A stretch of 64,000 nt of DNA from Antedon mediterranea (GCF_964355755.1 NC_092679.1:744001-808000), one strand, 5' to 3'; positions 10,385 through 23,155 are shown, counted from the stretch's first letter. The notes: generated by a model not told the origin, from the sequence alone. Numbers and translations: made by a program.

Positions 10385-13300
10385 ATGAGTGATTCTCCTC
10401 TTAGTCTTACCTTTCCTCAGGCTGCTGTGTCCACACAGCACGACGCCTCATCAGACCAAATCTCTAATTTGTTAGCACTGACACATAACTCTTTTCAAAA
10501 GTGTTTTGATTCCCAAGAAGTTGAATTTATAGAAGGAAGTATATTAGACGACCTAAGATGTGTTTTGTGTCGACGTCCCCTCCTCCGGGCGCAGCAGGCA
10601 CCTTGTGGATGCAGATTTTGTTCATGTATTTTGAATCAGACATACGAGTAAGTAGGCTATGACGTAATGATTTTGAGTTTTGTATTTTTAAAGATGCATT
10701 GTCCCTTTTACTAATTCCAAAAAAAATTATTTAAACAATTTCGAAAAAAGTCGGTCATTTTGAAGTATCATAATAGTTATTAACTTTCACCAAAAATTAT
10801 AGTAAAAAAAAAATCTTTTCTCAGTGAAATACAGACGTTTTTTGTTCAAAAAATAACTTTGATTTCCAGTCAAAGTTTTTGATCAAAACATATCCTAATG
10901 GAACGCGCTTGTTTGGCTACTCTGTATGCATAATCATAAACTTCCTCGCGATCTGTGTGAAAACACCTTCTCAACCGTGACGAGTTGTAAACAATCCTAA
11001 TTAGCATCATTCATAATGCATACTCGTGGTTTGAAATCTTTGTTTACTTTCGCTCACGACGATTTTCAAGACGAAATGTAATTAAACTAATTTACCTGTT
11101 AATTACGTAAATTTGTTAATTTTGGCTCGAATTTTCGACTTAAAGTGAATAACTTTAATATTACTTTGATATGGCCAATTTAAATTCAGAATATTTTGAC
11201 CTTCATATGAAAATATGTATGTTGAGACTTAATTTTAATTTTTAAATAAAGGTATTTTATTAAAATGTAACACCGTATCTAAACTTTAGAAATGGTGATA
11301 CTAATCTTCTTTTTAATCAGAGGGCCCAAGTAGAATGCAAAAGTTTTAGGTCAATCGACCCAGTATAAATTTGTCTGGATGAGTAGCCTAATCGACGTGA
11401 TTATGACTTAAAATATTTAGACTGGTAATCTATATATATATGACTAATTTAAATCAATAGCCTCATCATAATTTGGCTGTTTAAATTTAGTCACTACCGT
11501 AGTTAGCCTATACGATCTTTTTCACCTTCGAAAATAGAAGAAATGTTTTAAATTTTATTTGATTTGAAAGAAATAAATGTTAATTTGAATTGAATTGACC
11601 TTTTAGTGACTTCGTTTCAAAATCACAAGCATTACATGTTGCAACACTATAGGCAATAATAACTATTTATTTATCCATTTTTATCACCATAACTTTGGCC
11701 GTACGATACTAATAATAGGCCATATAATAATCTTTATAATGACTATATTTTAATAAACCTCTTTTCAACGAACCGGGGAAGACATGTCATTTTTATACAT
11801 CATGTTCTTTTTTTATTGAAATTATTAAAACGTAGGCCTATGTCATTAGTCATGTTAGCATTGAATTGTTATAGCCTCCTACCATTTTTTTTATTCATTT
11901 TGTTTATTGATTTTATTAATAAATCGTAATTAATACTTACTTATAGTACAGTATCGCTCCAAACACTATCCAATAACATTAAATGACTCCAAAATAATTG
12001 AAAATAAATTCTGTTGTAGCGATTTTGAAAATACTGTTTGTCCGAACTGTAATGAAGAATTTAACAAGAAAGAACTGGCACCCGACCATCATGCCAGACG
12101 GCAAATCCAAAGGGCTATCGTGTACTGTCCTCATAAAGACAACGGGTGTATAGACACGTTCCCTCTAAAGGAACTTAAAGAACATGTTGAAGGTTGTCTT
12201 CATTCGCCTGTTGTCTGTATGCACCATACCCGAGGATGTCAAGCCAAGTTGTTGAGAAAGGATCTGATGGAACATTTAAAGAACACTTGTGATTATCGAT
12301 TGGTTAAGTGTCAATATTGCAGCGAGAGCCTTCCCCATACGGACGTTCAGGTCAGTACACTTTCCTATACTAGTAGTAGGCATACTTTATCTTTAGGCCT
12401 AATATTTGAGAAATTTAAGAAAAAATATTCAAAAGCAGAAAAATAATGGTAGGCCTAAACATGACATTATCTTTACGAAATAGCGCTATATAAATGTCGC
12501 ATTATATATAATGACTTCAAATAATTATCTTACGGTATATTATTCATTGAATTCTAGGAACATGAAAAATCCTGTTCAAAATTGCCGGTCAATTGTCCGA
12601 ATAACTGTGGCCAGAAGGACATACAGAAGGACCTTATTGAACAACATATAGATGAATACTGCCCACTTCAAGAAAAAACCTGTAAATACCAACCTTACGG
12701 ATGTACATTTAAGGTAAGTGGTATCTTTTGGTACTTTATAATGGTATTATAAGGTTGAACAGGGTCCCTAAGATGGGGGTTGGGAGTGTAGGTGTTGGGA
12801 ATGTACAACTTTGTTCCTCACCTCAGGCCCAGCTCTCATACAAAATGCATATTAAAAACACACGTACAATCTTTTATTGATTATTGCTCATTTCAGGGTG
12901 TGTTGGAACAATTAGAAAAGCACATGGACGTGGATGTTAAGAAACATCTTCATTTGGTAACCATGACAACTGCAATGTTGGATTTAAAATTTTCGGAATC
13001 GTTACGTTACATCAGCGAATTAAAGGGTCAGAGAAGCGTAGATGATGAGAAGGAAAAAGAACTTTTGAGAGAGATTAATTCAATAAAGAATACGCTTAAA
13101 GTTAAGGATGAACGATTTGGCAGTTTACAGGTAAGCATAGTCATCATGAAGATGATAATGAAGATAATGATGATAATAATGATGATGATGATGATGATGA
13201 TGATGATTATGATGATGATGATGATGAAGACGATGATGGTGTGGATGATGGTGATGATGATGACGACGATGATGATGGTGATGATGATGATGGTAATGAT

Positions 13301-14979
13301 GATGATGACGATGATGATGATAATGACGATGATGATGATGATGATGACGATGATGATGATGATGATGATGACGATGATGATGATGATGATGATGATGATG
13401 TAAAAATTATGTAAAAGTTGATAGTGCGTGTTTATAAATTGTGTCTTTTTGTGATTCACTATTCCAGAAATTCTTTGGTAAGCATTTGGATAATTTCAAA
13501 ACATTTGAAGCCAAAGTTGAAAATGCGGCTGACAAAAGGGATTTAGTGGAACTACGACAATTACTGATACCTCTACAAGATTCCGTAACACTATTGGCAA
13601 GAAAAGTGGAAGAAGTTGAAGAAAATGCACACCGTGCAGTGGGTGTCCCATCAACAATTAGGCCTATAACGAACGGTATGTATCTAAAGCATTTGATGTG
13701 CCCATTATGGACATGATGATGTCATATCACTACCATATTTGGACATATTACTACCATATTTGGGCACATCACACTTTTTTTGTCAAACTATAGTTTGATA
13801 GTGTAGACAGGGCTTTATAATTAATAGTTTCAGAATGAGAGAATTGTCATTGATATTTCTCCTTAGTTCATGTTAGGCCTCAACCACTTCACACCGTCTA
13901 ATTATTTCATACTTTATGGCAATCACTCGTGATTTTGTAGAAGTTAGAATGTGATTGTGTGGTATACAGTTAGAATAATATTTTGAAACTATAATCGTCT
14001 CTTATAATTTGTATAGGACATGGACAAATAGCGAGTTTTGAGAAAGAGTTAAACGTTCAGTCTGTGAAGCAAGCTGAGAACGAAATACGATTCCAACTGT
14101 TGGAAACAGCCAGCTATGACGGTGTATTGCTTTGGAAAATCTCGGGAATAAGTCGAAGGAGACAAGAAGCCGTGAATGGAAAAATACTATCTTTGTACAG
14201 TCAGCCGTTCTATACCAGTAGATATGGTTATAAGATGTGCGCAAGGATATATCTAAACGGGGACGGGATGGGCAAGGGGACGCATGTTTCTCTTTTTTTT
14301 GTCGTCATGAAAGGGGACTACGACGCCCTTCAACAATGGCCCTTCAGGCAAAAGGTAATATACATTAATATTTATAGTTTTTAAGAAGAAGTATGAATAA
14401 AAGGGAATTCTATTGAAGCCCGGTATTAAAACCACATTTCCCATATATTTTTCTTTCTTTCTTGTGGTTGTCAAAATAACATTTAGGCCTATAACTACAT
14501 GACTTATTATTTAAGAAATTCCTTTCAGAACTCCCAAAACTAAAAAAAGAATATTACCAGCTTATAATAATATTATCTCATCACTTATCACTTTCATAGT
14601 CCTCGCCTACATCATTATGAGTTACCACAGCTTGTGCTTTTGTAGCTATGAAAACTTTCTTTTTTAATTTTCCCATCATTGTTTTTTTCTCACACCCGAA
14701 ATTATTTCTTTTTCGGGTCGACGTATGATTTATTTATTAATGTTCTTTTTCTAGGTGACGATGATATTGCTTGACCAGGAGACTGGTACACGGAGTCTAA
14801 CAGACTCATTCAAGCCTGACGTGCGCAGTAGTAGTTTTAAACGACCTACTGGTGACATGAATGTTGCATCCGGGTGCCCCCTGTTTGTGTCCAATCAAGT
14901 TTTACGTGATTCAGCTTATGTTAAGGATGACACAATGTTTGTTAAGTTAATTGTCGATACATCTGACCTGTTCATTTAA
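10385..14979 (+). CDS. TRAF3: TRAF3-like TNF-receptor-associated factor
   Basis: Cytoplasmic adaptor that docks to TNF-receptor-family tails through its C-terminal MATH domain; vertebrate TRAF3 regulates NF-kB and interferon signalling. Exons: 10385-10647, 12020-12350, 12558-12713, 12897-13130, 13468-13675, 14017-14354, 14755-14979 (1755 nt, 584 aa; human TRAF3 is 568). Order: N-terminal RING (CVLC ... CGCRFC ... CPNC, ~residues 57-98), TRAF zinc fingers (CPHKDNGC, CMHHTRGC, CQYC, CPNNC, CKYQPYGC), a coiled coil, then MATH. The MATH part has YDGVLLWKI, LSLYSQPFYT, YLNGDGMGKGTH, SLFFVVMKGDYDAL, MNVASGCPLF and ends IVDTSDLFI. These read closer to TRAF3 than to TRAF2. The RING is abnormal: where TRAFs have CGHRFCxxC, this has CGCRFCSC, so the His ligand is Cys and the last spacing is one residue short. 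Intron 4 contains a GAT microsatellite and intron 5 a MITE. Confidence 0.85.
13141..13400. repeat. (GAT)n microsatellite
   Basis: Interrupted GATGAT runs of ~260 bp start 11 bp after the splice donor of TRAF3-like exon 4. They create spurious poly-Met and poly-Ile frames on the two strands. Not coding. Confidence 0.95.
13685..13816 (+). mobile_element. MITE family A copy 3 (left end lost)
   Basis: The left terminal repeat is reduced to TAAAGCATTTGATGTGCCC. The interior and the right end GATAGTGTAGACAGGGCTTT are intact. It starts 10 bp after the TRAF3-like exon 5 donor. Confidence 0.82.
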
Positions 14980-15056
14980 CAGGAGACACAAAGCAAGGAC
15001 GTAGACGCATCGTAATAATCCATCGCTTGTGATTGGTGCGCACAATCATTACTAAG

Positions 15057-15189
15057 GCTTGGTTCCCAAGAGACGCAAGCAAGGGCGTAGACGCAACGCA
15101 AGTGAATTGACCAATCACAAATGAATTGGAATAATCCATCGCTTGTGATTGGTCAAATCAAATACGTGTCTCTCTGTGGGAACCAAGCA
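15057..15189. mobile_element. MITE family B copy 1 (GCTTGGTTCCCA ends)
   Basis: Inverted ends GCTTGGTTCCCA and TGGGAACCAAGC enclose AGACGCAAGC and TTGACCAATCACAA blocks that are themselves inverted (TTGTGATTGGTCAA). A second copy lies at 59834-59926. Confidence 0.8.
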
Positions 15190-15832
15190 TAACCCTACTG
15201 CTATAATAATATAGGCCCTACCTTGAATGTAGTATAAATAATGTTATTGAAATTGAACACTTATGTACAGTATGGTATTTTATAGTTTTTATATTTATTT
15301 ATATATAATCTATTTAAAAATGTACAACTTATATCTATTATTACGGAATTAATTCAATGAAATTAAATTTCAATAGTAATAAATTCAAAGTAAAAAACGT
15401 TTATAAATACAGTATTTATAGTCTATTAAGGTGTATTAAGCGAAATCAACTTTTATTTTTATAATGAAGTAATACTCGCAATATTTTTTTTTTAAAGTTG
15501 TCTAGGCCTATAGTAAAGTCATCATTATTGTGCCAATATTTTATAAAGAATAACACTTTTGATAATATAAATTTTAGTTTTAATGGTAAAATAAACAATG
15601 TTAAGGCAAAATTAAAGATATTTAGGTAAGTATGGCACTACAATTTTATATGTAAATATTTTCTTGTTTATTTGTTATTAGAAAAGGATAATTTCCTTTC
15701 TGCTGCCTAAGTTTCAAGAAAGTTGTAATAGTTAGTTATGTAGCCTACATTTGAATTAATATTTTTATCATTGTTTTTCGAACTATTTTGAATTATCATT
15801 ACATTTGTTTAAATATGAATTATTAATAATTG

Positions 15833-15977
15833 AACGGTATAGGGCCTACCTTGTTGCATAATATCGCCTACACATAGATCTATATTTCACAGGCAGTAAA
15901 CACATGAGTTACACATGAACGGTATAGGGCCTACCTTGTTGCATAATATCGCCTACACAGTAGATCTATATTTAAAC
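15833..15977. repeat. Two direct copies of a ~55-bp segment
   Basis: AACGGTATAGGGCCTACC through TAGATCTATATTT occurs at about 15833-15890 and again at 15918-15975, separated by ~30 bp. It is a local duplication with no other sign of function. Confidence 0.85.
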
Positions 15978-17075
15978 ACATGAGTTTCTATTTTAATGTT
16001 TGATTTGTTTGCATGACCAATGCTGACAGCATCACAAACTTTATTTATAGAAAAAAACTAATATTGCAAATAAATAGAATGAATTAGCAGGCCTAAATAT
16101 CTTTCTTTTTTAAAACCGAAAACATTTTTGGAAATATGTGTCCTTTCACTTTCGGTATAGTTACATCTTTGAGCAGCAACAAAATATCTGTTTTTTCTAC
16201 ACATTCATGACTGTGTTTCATATTCGAGTACTATTGTATCGCTGTTCTGCAATGAGGCCGCCTGTTGCATTCATATCTAATGATTCGTATGATTGCGTAA
16301 TAATAATATGCGATGGAATTAAAAGTGTGTTTGAACACATGACGTTGCATTGACACGTCACGGTCACACCGTGTTGTGTTAACATGCGCTATTGTACCTT
16401 TGATCATGCCTTATTTGAGTCACAATCGTTACTATCACATGTTTAGCCACATCATATTTATTTAGTAATATATTATTATACTATGATGATATCAAATTTA
16501 TGGTCACGCCTATGTTCATGAAATGTATATTATGCTTTACTTTATTGTAATAGTACCGTACTAATTGGTACTTACTATACAGTAGATATTTAGTAAACAT
16601 AAATAATGAAAATCCGGTCAGTTTATCTATAAACTCCCTAAAAATGACGTTATCCATTGTAATTATAGGCATCCTGTTATTTAATGAATAAGCCGACAAC
16701 GAAAATTTCTGTTATTATTTTTTAATATTATTATGATAGCATAAACATAAAACATACAGTAGGCCTATAATAACATTCATTTTAACAAAAAAACGGGAAA
16801 ATTGTGTTATTCAATACATAGTTAGGTAAAATAACAACCTCCATTCCTTCATTTTATCACGTACGTCCATTTTTACAAAATCAATTCAGGATCTCCATCA
16901 AATGGAAAAAAAAAGAAAACATTTATAATTTATAAAAAGGGAATGGAATGCAACTCTAAAGAAAAATTGGTATCTCACATGCAACAGTCCATTGTTATAT
17001 TAATACAATTTATATATACAAACGACAACATTTAAATAAAAACGATTTGGAAGCATAAAATATTGTTTATTCCAG

Positions 17076-20000
17076 TTACGGGTCGGGTTCAATGTAGTCT
17101 GAGTTGTTGTCTGAACTAAGATTGTTTGGCGCGTCTTTATCTGCTGCTGCATCCATTGTAGCCACTCTATCATTTCTTCCCATGATAGACGAGCCAGGCT
17201 GGAGGTATTGGTGAGGTAGTAAGTAATCTGTACCGAACTCCTCTTCCATGTCTTGGTATTCCGTGGAGTCACCAAGCATGTGGAGCTTGCCATTCAAAAG
17301 CTCTTCCTCAATGTCTTGATAATCTGCTGAATCTCCGAGCATATTGAGTAATTCTATCGATCCTTTTTTTATCATTTTTGTCGGCGTTTCCAAAGTTTTA
17401 TCAAAGTCTTTTGAGTCACCTAACATGTTGTCTGCGCTCTTCGTATTGGCGGTAGGTATTAAATCGTGTTGATCGCCCTTATTTGCAGACTTGATTGTAA
17501 TAATTTCTTTCTCAAAATCTTGATATTCCATAGATTCGCCTAACATATGGACAGATTCATTGCTCCGACCACCACCACCGGTCGTGAGGTATTTATTGCT
17601 GGTGTTTTCAGTAACGTCCACGTGACCACCAGTATGTGTTGGCGGGTAAGTATGAATTCCACGAGTGACGTCAGGATGCCATCTCTGGTGGTTGCCAGGA
17701 TAATTTATCCCGCGTATAGTAGAATCCAAGGTTCCCGGATCTTCATGTTCGTTATCAATCTTGTAGTAATACGGACCAGGGGGTCGCCAAACATTGGCAG
17801 TAGTTGGACCTTTCAAATCTAGATAGGCGTAGCTTTCAGATGACGCCTGGCTAGGAACCATACGTCGTCGCCTGTTAGATGGGTCGCCGTTAGATGGGTC
17901 GCCGTGAGATGCATCGTCGGCAGGCGTGTCATACAATCTATTACGTTTAGGAATCGGGACTGCATATTCAGGTTCGTTTAACTGCTTATTATGTTGTCGT
18001 AGACTTGTATATTTAATTGGGTAACCAGGGAGATAGTACGCATAACCTTCAGGATTGACGGCGTACAAGTGCTCTGGGACGGCAACGCTTGATGGCAGGG
18101 TTCCTTTCTCAGAGTACGGAATGTAAGTAGAGTAGGCGCTGTCGGCTTGACTTGGTAACGTTTCACCTGTACACGGAATAATAATTAAAAATAATTATCA
18201 TGTTGTATAGTTTTATTATATAATTTATTAATTAATAATGTTCGAAAGAATGTGTATCTATGAACGTGTCTGTCACCAGTAACCATGGATATCACTAGAA
18301 ACGGTAACTCATGAAAGCGTAGGAGCTTAAAAATCAATTATAATTGGGTTGTGTTTTTCTTTCAATGTAATGGCTGTGTTATCTATCTGTTCATCGCTTG
18401 AGTAATTCAAAAATTTGTTTTTATGAGTACGTGACAAAAACATGTTACGAGGGGGTGGGGAGTGGGAGTAAGTATTTCACTATCATTGCATTAAAATAAT
18501 TTTTATTTCTTTAAATAATAATAAAATTTGGGCAGAACAGTAAATTGTGTTGAAATAACAGTAGGCCTACTTACTTCTATAGCCCACGCCCGGCCTCACT
18601 CCAAATGATTTATGGCTATTATTTTTCGTTTTGTTTTTCTCCAACCTACATAATTATTGTGAAACAGAGTATTAGCATGGAGTTGTAATTTCAACTCTCT
18701 GGTGTTAATTATGCCAATTTGACAGTTTTAATTTGAATATCTTAAAGCCTTTTTTAAACAATTCCTATATTCACTTTCATAATCAACTGGGGCGTTAAAT
18801 GATATAATGTTTTAGTTCTGCCTTTAAAAAAAAAACCGTTACTCTTGTAATAACAGTCAGGAAAAGCAGTACCATTTGTACAGTATAATAACAAATATTG
18901 TTCATTCATTCTTTATATGTTTTCCCTAATCGAAATCGAACAGGAAAAGTGACAATCCTGTTTTTATTTAGTTTTATTAGAACCAAAAATAAATAAAACC
19001 AGTTAACTTATTGGCCTAATATAATAACCATATTCTGCATGTCAAGATTCTTGTTATTTTATTTTTGACATTTAAATGAAAGTCATATGTCACAAGGATG
19101 TTTCGGGGAAAAGTAAACATTTTTAGCACAAATTAATTGTTACTTCTTTCTATATTTTATGAATATCAACAAGGATATCCGTAATGATGTCCGTCTTGGA
19201 TAAATATAAAATAATTCGATAAATTCCCTTGTATTGTACGTATTGTATTCTGTACAATTCGGTAACTGGCCATAGGAGGAAATACATATTTCCTCCATTG
19301 ATGGGAAAACTCACCTTCGTTTTCTTCGGAATAATAATGTTATTAATGTGATAATAAAGATGATAAATAAGACGGCTGCTGAACCGGAAGCTGCGACCGT
19401 TAATATTGGGGACATGTGGCCATTCTCCCTGACAAACGTCATCTGTGACGCATTTGCCTGACTTGTGTTCCCTAAAAAGGAAATAAAATAGATTATTAAT
19501 TAATTATCTAATATATCTTTTTATGTCATAGGCCTACAACGCGCAGGACAAAATCAATTGCTTCTTTATTGATAGTTTATTTTTGGACAAGTGTAATAAC
19601 TTGTGTAAATTATCTAGTTTTACAACTATAAATGAGTGGCAAATATCATTTTTTTTAATACTGATATTTAATATATTATTATAATAATGATAAATTAATA
19701 TATTTTTATATATTGTAATGTAAAATTCCATCGTTTATTGATTATACAAAATACACCCCATTGGATCATTAATGAGTAATTAATATATCAACTGAGTCAG
19801 AATAAGAGAAACACTAATAGAAAATTACAACAACAGAAAAGGAATTCCGTGGAAATTTAGGTACACCTCCATGATAGTACTAACAGTGAATCACTGTTCA
19901 TTCAATCGTGAATATAGTAAATCGGTGAGGGCGCCATGCTACTTGATCAGAACATGGAGTAATTATTTATTTTTCTAAATAATTCCTCCATAATCAGAAT

Positions 20001-21697
20001 CAAGAAACTTTTTTTTTTCTTTTCCATAATGATGTTTTAAACATTATTAGTATCATCACTTACCTCCAGGCATATGTGATGCAGGACTTGTAACCACTGG
20101 ATATATTGTCGTGATTTGGGCAGGAGTTTTATCGGAATTTGGTCTTCTTTGACCTGAAATATCCGAATGGTTTTAAATATTTAAGTAACTCATAACTCAT
20201 CTACAGTTAAATTATGTACAGAATCAGTTCATTTTTAGTGCTCACTTCGTCCATTAGATAAATAAAACTAATTGGCCTATATAACTATAATTAGAAAACA
20301 AAATTAAAGGAATACCTCGAGTGGTAACGATTGGTCTTGAGGTGGTTACAATTTTGGCTACTTTGCTGGTAGTTGGTAATGGGTCGGTACCTTTTTTTGA
20401 AAAAATAAAATAATTGTATATAATATTTGGTGTAAACCAAAGTGTAATAATCAGAATTATGACTGTTATTAATGATTATGGTGATGACATTGCGGGTAAT
20501 AGGAATAGCACAATCTCTATGTAGTAACAATACCTGGTGAACCATGTGACTGCGTTTGTTGTGTTGTAGGCCTACTACCAGTAGTATAAGGTATAGCAAC
20601 GTTGCCTTTTGTCGTAACTGATGTTGCTTCAGTAGGCTTGGCAACTTTACCTATTGAATACAAAATATTAAACATTAACATGTTTTTCTTAATCTTTTAT
20701 ATACTGTACATATATTAATCAATTACATTTAGACGCAGAATATTAAGTATTTTATTTGTAGACCCGTAATCTATCGATAAGGTTACCCAAACTCTTGCTT
20801 ACTGAACTGAACATAAGCAAATTAATTAATTAATTTTCGGTTAATATTCGGACGCATTATTTTTTCTCCTATTTGATAGAGCCAAAAGGTTTCAGTGTAA
20901 TAAGGTGACTGAGCATGGGCTCTTCCACAAAGGCACATTCAAGATTGATCTAATTACAGATTATGAGTATAGATTATACTATTACAGATTATGAGTATAG
21001 AATACTATTACAGATTATGAGTATATATTATACCAGATTATGAGTATAGATTATACCATTTAAATTATCTATAGATTGAAAGATTTATATCTTTAGATGA
21101 CTCATGACGTTGATCCTTAGCCTGCCCACATATACAAACATCCTTATTCCTATATTCATCTACCATGCATTTCCACAGTGTTGTTGCTCGATCCATGCCC
21201 TATGTAATAACACATACATAAATTACATAAATTAGGGCATGGATCGAGCAACAACACTCTGTGGAAATGCATGGTAGATGAATATAGGAATAAGGATGTT
21301 TATATTTTAAACATGGATTATCAAATTCCGGATATCGAGAGTTTGTGAAAGTGTTACTTTATCCGTCTGGATCAAGTGCCAGAAACATACCACTATATCA
21401 AATCACTATTATGTTTTCGCGATATTTCTTTTCGTACATAAGTACGAGGACCCCTCATGAAACGTCACAAAATAAACATGAATATTCATTAGTCATATCC
21501 ATAACCCATTAATAATTGAAATAAAGGACTTTAATCTGATCTATTATATATATATATCTATGGATAGCAGTTTACTGATTAAATTGTTGTCAATCCTATA
21601 CCTACCACTGTCATAGCAAATCCTACAAGTTGCTTCACCGTATTTTTCAACACATTCTGGCCATTGCGAAATGATTTCTTCTGGGCGTGACGTAGAG
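17076..21697 (-). CDS. Unrecognised type I membrane protein with repeated tyrosine-motif tail (N-terminus missing)
   Basis: Exons in transcript order: 21697-21606, 20650-20534, 20390-20316, 20153-20064, 19471-19315, 18166-17076. The first visible exon encodes a short Cys-containing segment (WPECVEKYGEATCRICYD). Three same-phase exons give a Thr/Ser/Pro-rich stalk (TTSKVAKIVTTSRP and similar). Next comes one membrane span (VAASGSAAVLFIIFIITLI) with a LLFRRKRR stop-transfer, then a ~360-residue cytoplasmic tail. The tail repeats a motif four times: MLGESMEYQDFEKE, MLGDSKDFDK, MLGDSADYQDIEEE, MLGDSTEYQDMEEE. It also has AYLDL, PSQAD and PSQAS, and ends SDYIEPDP. The YQDM copy fits the YxxM consensus for PI3K p85. 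The phases of exons 19471-19315 and 18166-17076 do not join (a direct join gives a stop), so a small exon is missing or one allele is broken. The signal-peptide exon was not found; an in-phase candidate ends at 21996. A TNFR-like receptor is possible but unproven. Confidence 0.6.
20957..21062. repeat. Short tandem repeat, ~28-bp unit
   Basis: About four imperfect copies of ATTACAGATTATGAGTATAG plus a few bases. They lie in an intron of the membrane-protein gene, ~70 bp from the long hairpin. Confidence 0.8.
21130..21304. repeat. Long near-perfect hairpin (73-bp arms, 30-bp loop)
   Basis: The left arm at 21130-21202 and the right arm at 21233-21304 are reverse complements except for a 2-bp difference beside CCACAG/CTCTGTGG and a few terminal bases. 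The loop is AT-rich. It lies in an intron of the minus-strand membrane-protein gene. It could be a palindromic foldback transposon or a transcribed double-stranded-RNA hairpin; arms this long are unusual for an animal pre-miRNA. Confidence 0.92.
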
Positions 21698-23155
21698 CTG
21701 TAAAATAATTAAATTCAATTTTAAATTATTAATGATAATAATAATTTGCAGTTATTAGGCCTACCTATAGAGTGAGAGTTTATGTTGAAAGTTACATTAT
21801 GACCCGTGTCAGAGTTTCGTTTAAGTTATCCCTCATAATTTAAAGAGAAAAAATTATAGCAGAAACATACTGGTTTAAAAAGTTAAAACTATACATTGAT
21901 GCAGTTTACTTCACGAAACGGAAATAGCCGCTACTCAATCCGTTAAAATTTACGGCAGTAGTGTTAGCAAATGTCGTAAAGCAAATTCCCCTTACCTTGC
22001 CAAAAGAGCAATCTCTGAGCACAGTATACGGAACTCCTCTTGTAGAAACGGACTGGACATGGTGTTACGTACCAGTGTATATTATCCCCAGTTACTGGTT
22101 AACTGCAGTTTATCGCATAAAATGCCGTTTATGCGATCAAGAATACAAGATATTTACAAATATTATATATCCGTTATAAAGGATCTCTAGATATAAAATT
22201 AAAGTGTTATTTCAAGAAAAAATTCTACCGACTGGAAGCCACTTCAAAAACAATAGCCGACGTAAATGATATTGATGGATTAATTGTTAAGAATAACGGA
22301 TTATGAATATGAAATACTTTGTATCGTCATCGTTCCTTTAATCCGCATCCGGTCGTTGGAAGACATCCGTCGTTGGACTAGATTGTTCATTTTATGGATT
22401 GAACGGTGGTCTTAAACCGGTCATGGCCAACGGACTTAGCATGCTGATGGTGGTCAGCTTATGCTCATTTCCCTTTCTACCACCACCATCTTTCTTTAGA
22501 TAAATAAATACTACGGCGTAATTTAAAAATGAACACAACATTTACTAATTTGCAAACAAATGATAATCTATGAATAATCTTGCAAAATGCGAAATATTTC
22601 CACACAACGCATCAAGAGATTAGCTACAAAGATGCTCTTGAAAACAATGATCAATGACGTCTACGCGAAATCAATGATTTCTACACGCGCACACTGACGT
22701 TTACGCGCAAACAATGAAGTTCACGACACGCGTTAACTATATAATGACATACATTATGTAAAACAGTTACGTCGTTCACGCGCAAACTTTGAGGTGCGCA
22801 CAAAACAATGTTACAAAAAAACACTAGAATAAGTAAATTTATTTATCACAGTGATCTTAAATTAAGAATTTAATGAGTCCTTTTATACAACCATGTTTTG
22901 ATATAAATATTGAGGGAAATGTAACAAACTTTCAGAATCTATTGTTTTAAGTTAATGTAAAATCAAATCTTGCAAACCAGCTATTTTACAATCTCATCAA
23001 TGGTTATTTATCTAAAAATTAGTCATAAGACACATGTATAACGATTTAGTATTGTATCTCGTCATATTATGATTGGTAAAAGAACCACATTATCAGCTGG
23101 CATCTTGAATGGCGTGGTCAATTAACAACTCTCTGGTCTGATTCTATTGCCATGA
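21698..23155. other. Intergenic / 5' part of membrane-protein gene
   Basis: This should contain the missing first exon(s) and promoter of the minus-strand membrane protein. A possible exon end is the GCAAG|GTAAG donor at 21996, in the right phase, but no signal peptide is evident. Around 22640-22800 there are several copies of an ACGCGCA/CAATGA(C/A)GT-like motif of unknown meaning. The rest is featureless. Confidence 0.4.

Larger units (their letters stand above)
14980..17075. other. Convergent 3' intergenic region
   Basis: The region lies between the stop codons of the TRAF3-like gene (+) and the membrane-protein gene (-) and should hold both 3' UTRs. It contains a MITE at 15057-15189 with a related partial copy just before it, and a ~55-bp direct duplication near 15833 and 15918. 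Otherwise it is AT-rich with no supportable gene. Confidence 0.6.

Noticed and set aside
13028-13459. Poly-Ile ORF (-) and poly-Met extension (+)
   Set aside because: Produced by the GAT microsatellite after the TRAF3-like exon 4 donor.
16138-16353. 71-aa plus-strand ORF in the TRAF3-like 3' flank
   Set aside because: No recognisable domain, in AT-rich intergenic DNA, with no splice partners.
21961-22179. Plus-strand 72-aa ORF ending in CRLCDQEYKIF
   Set aside because: No homology, start context or splice partner. The minus strand here is more likely to hold a 5' exon of the membrane-protein gene.
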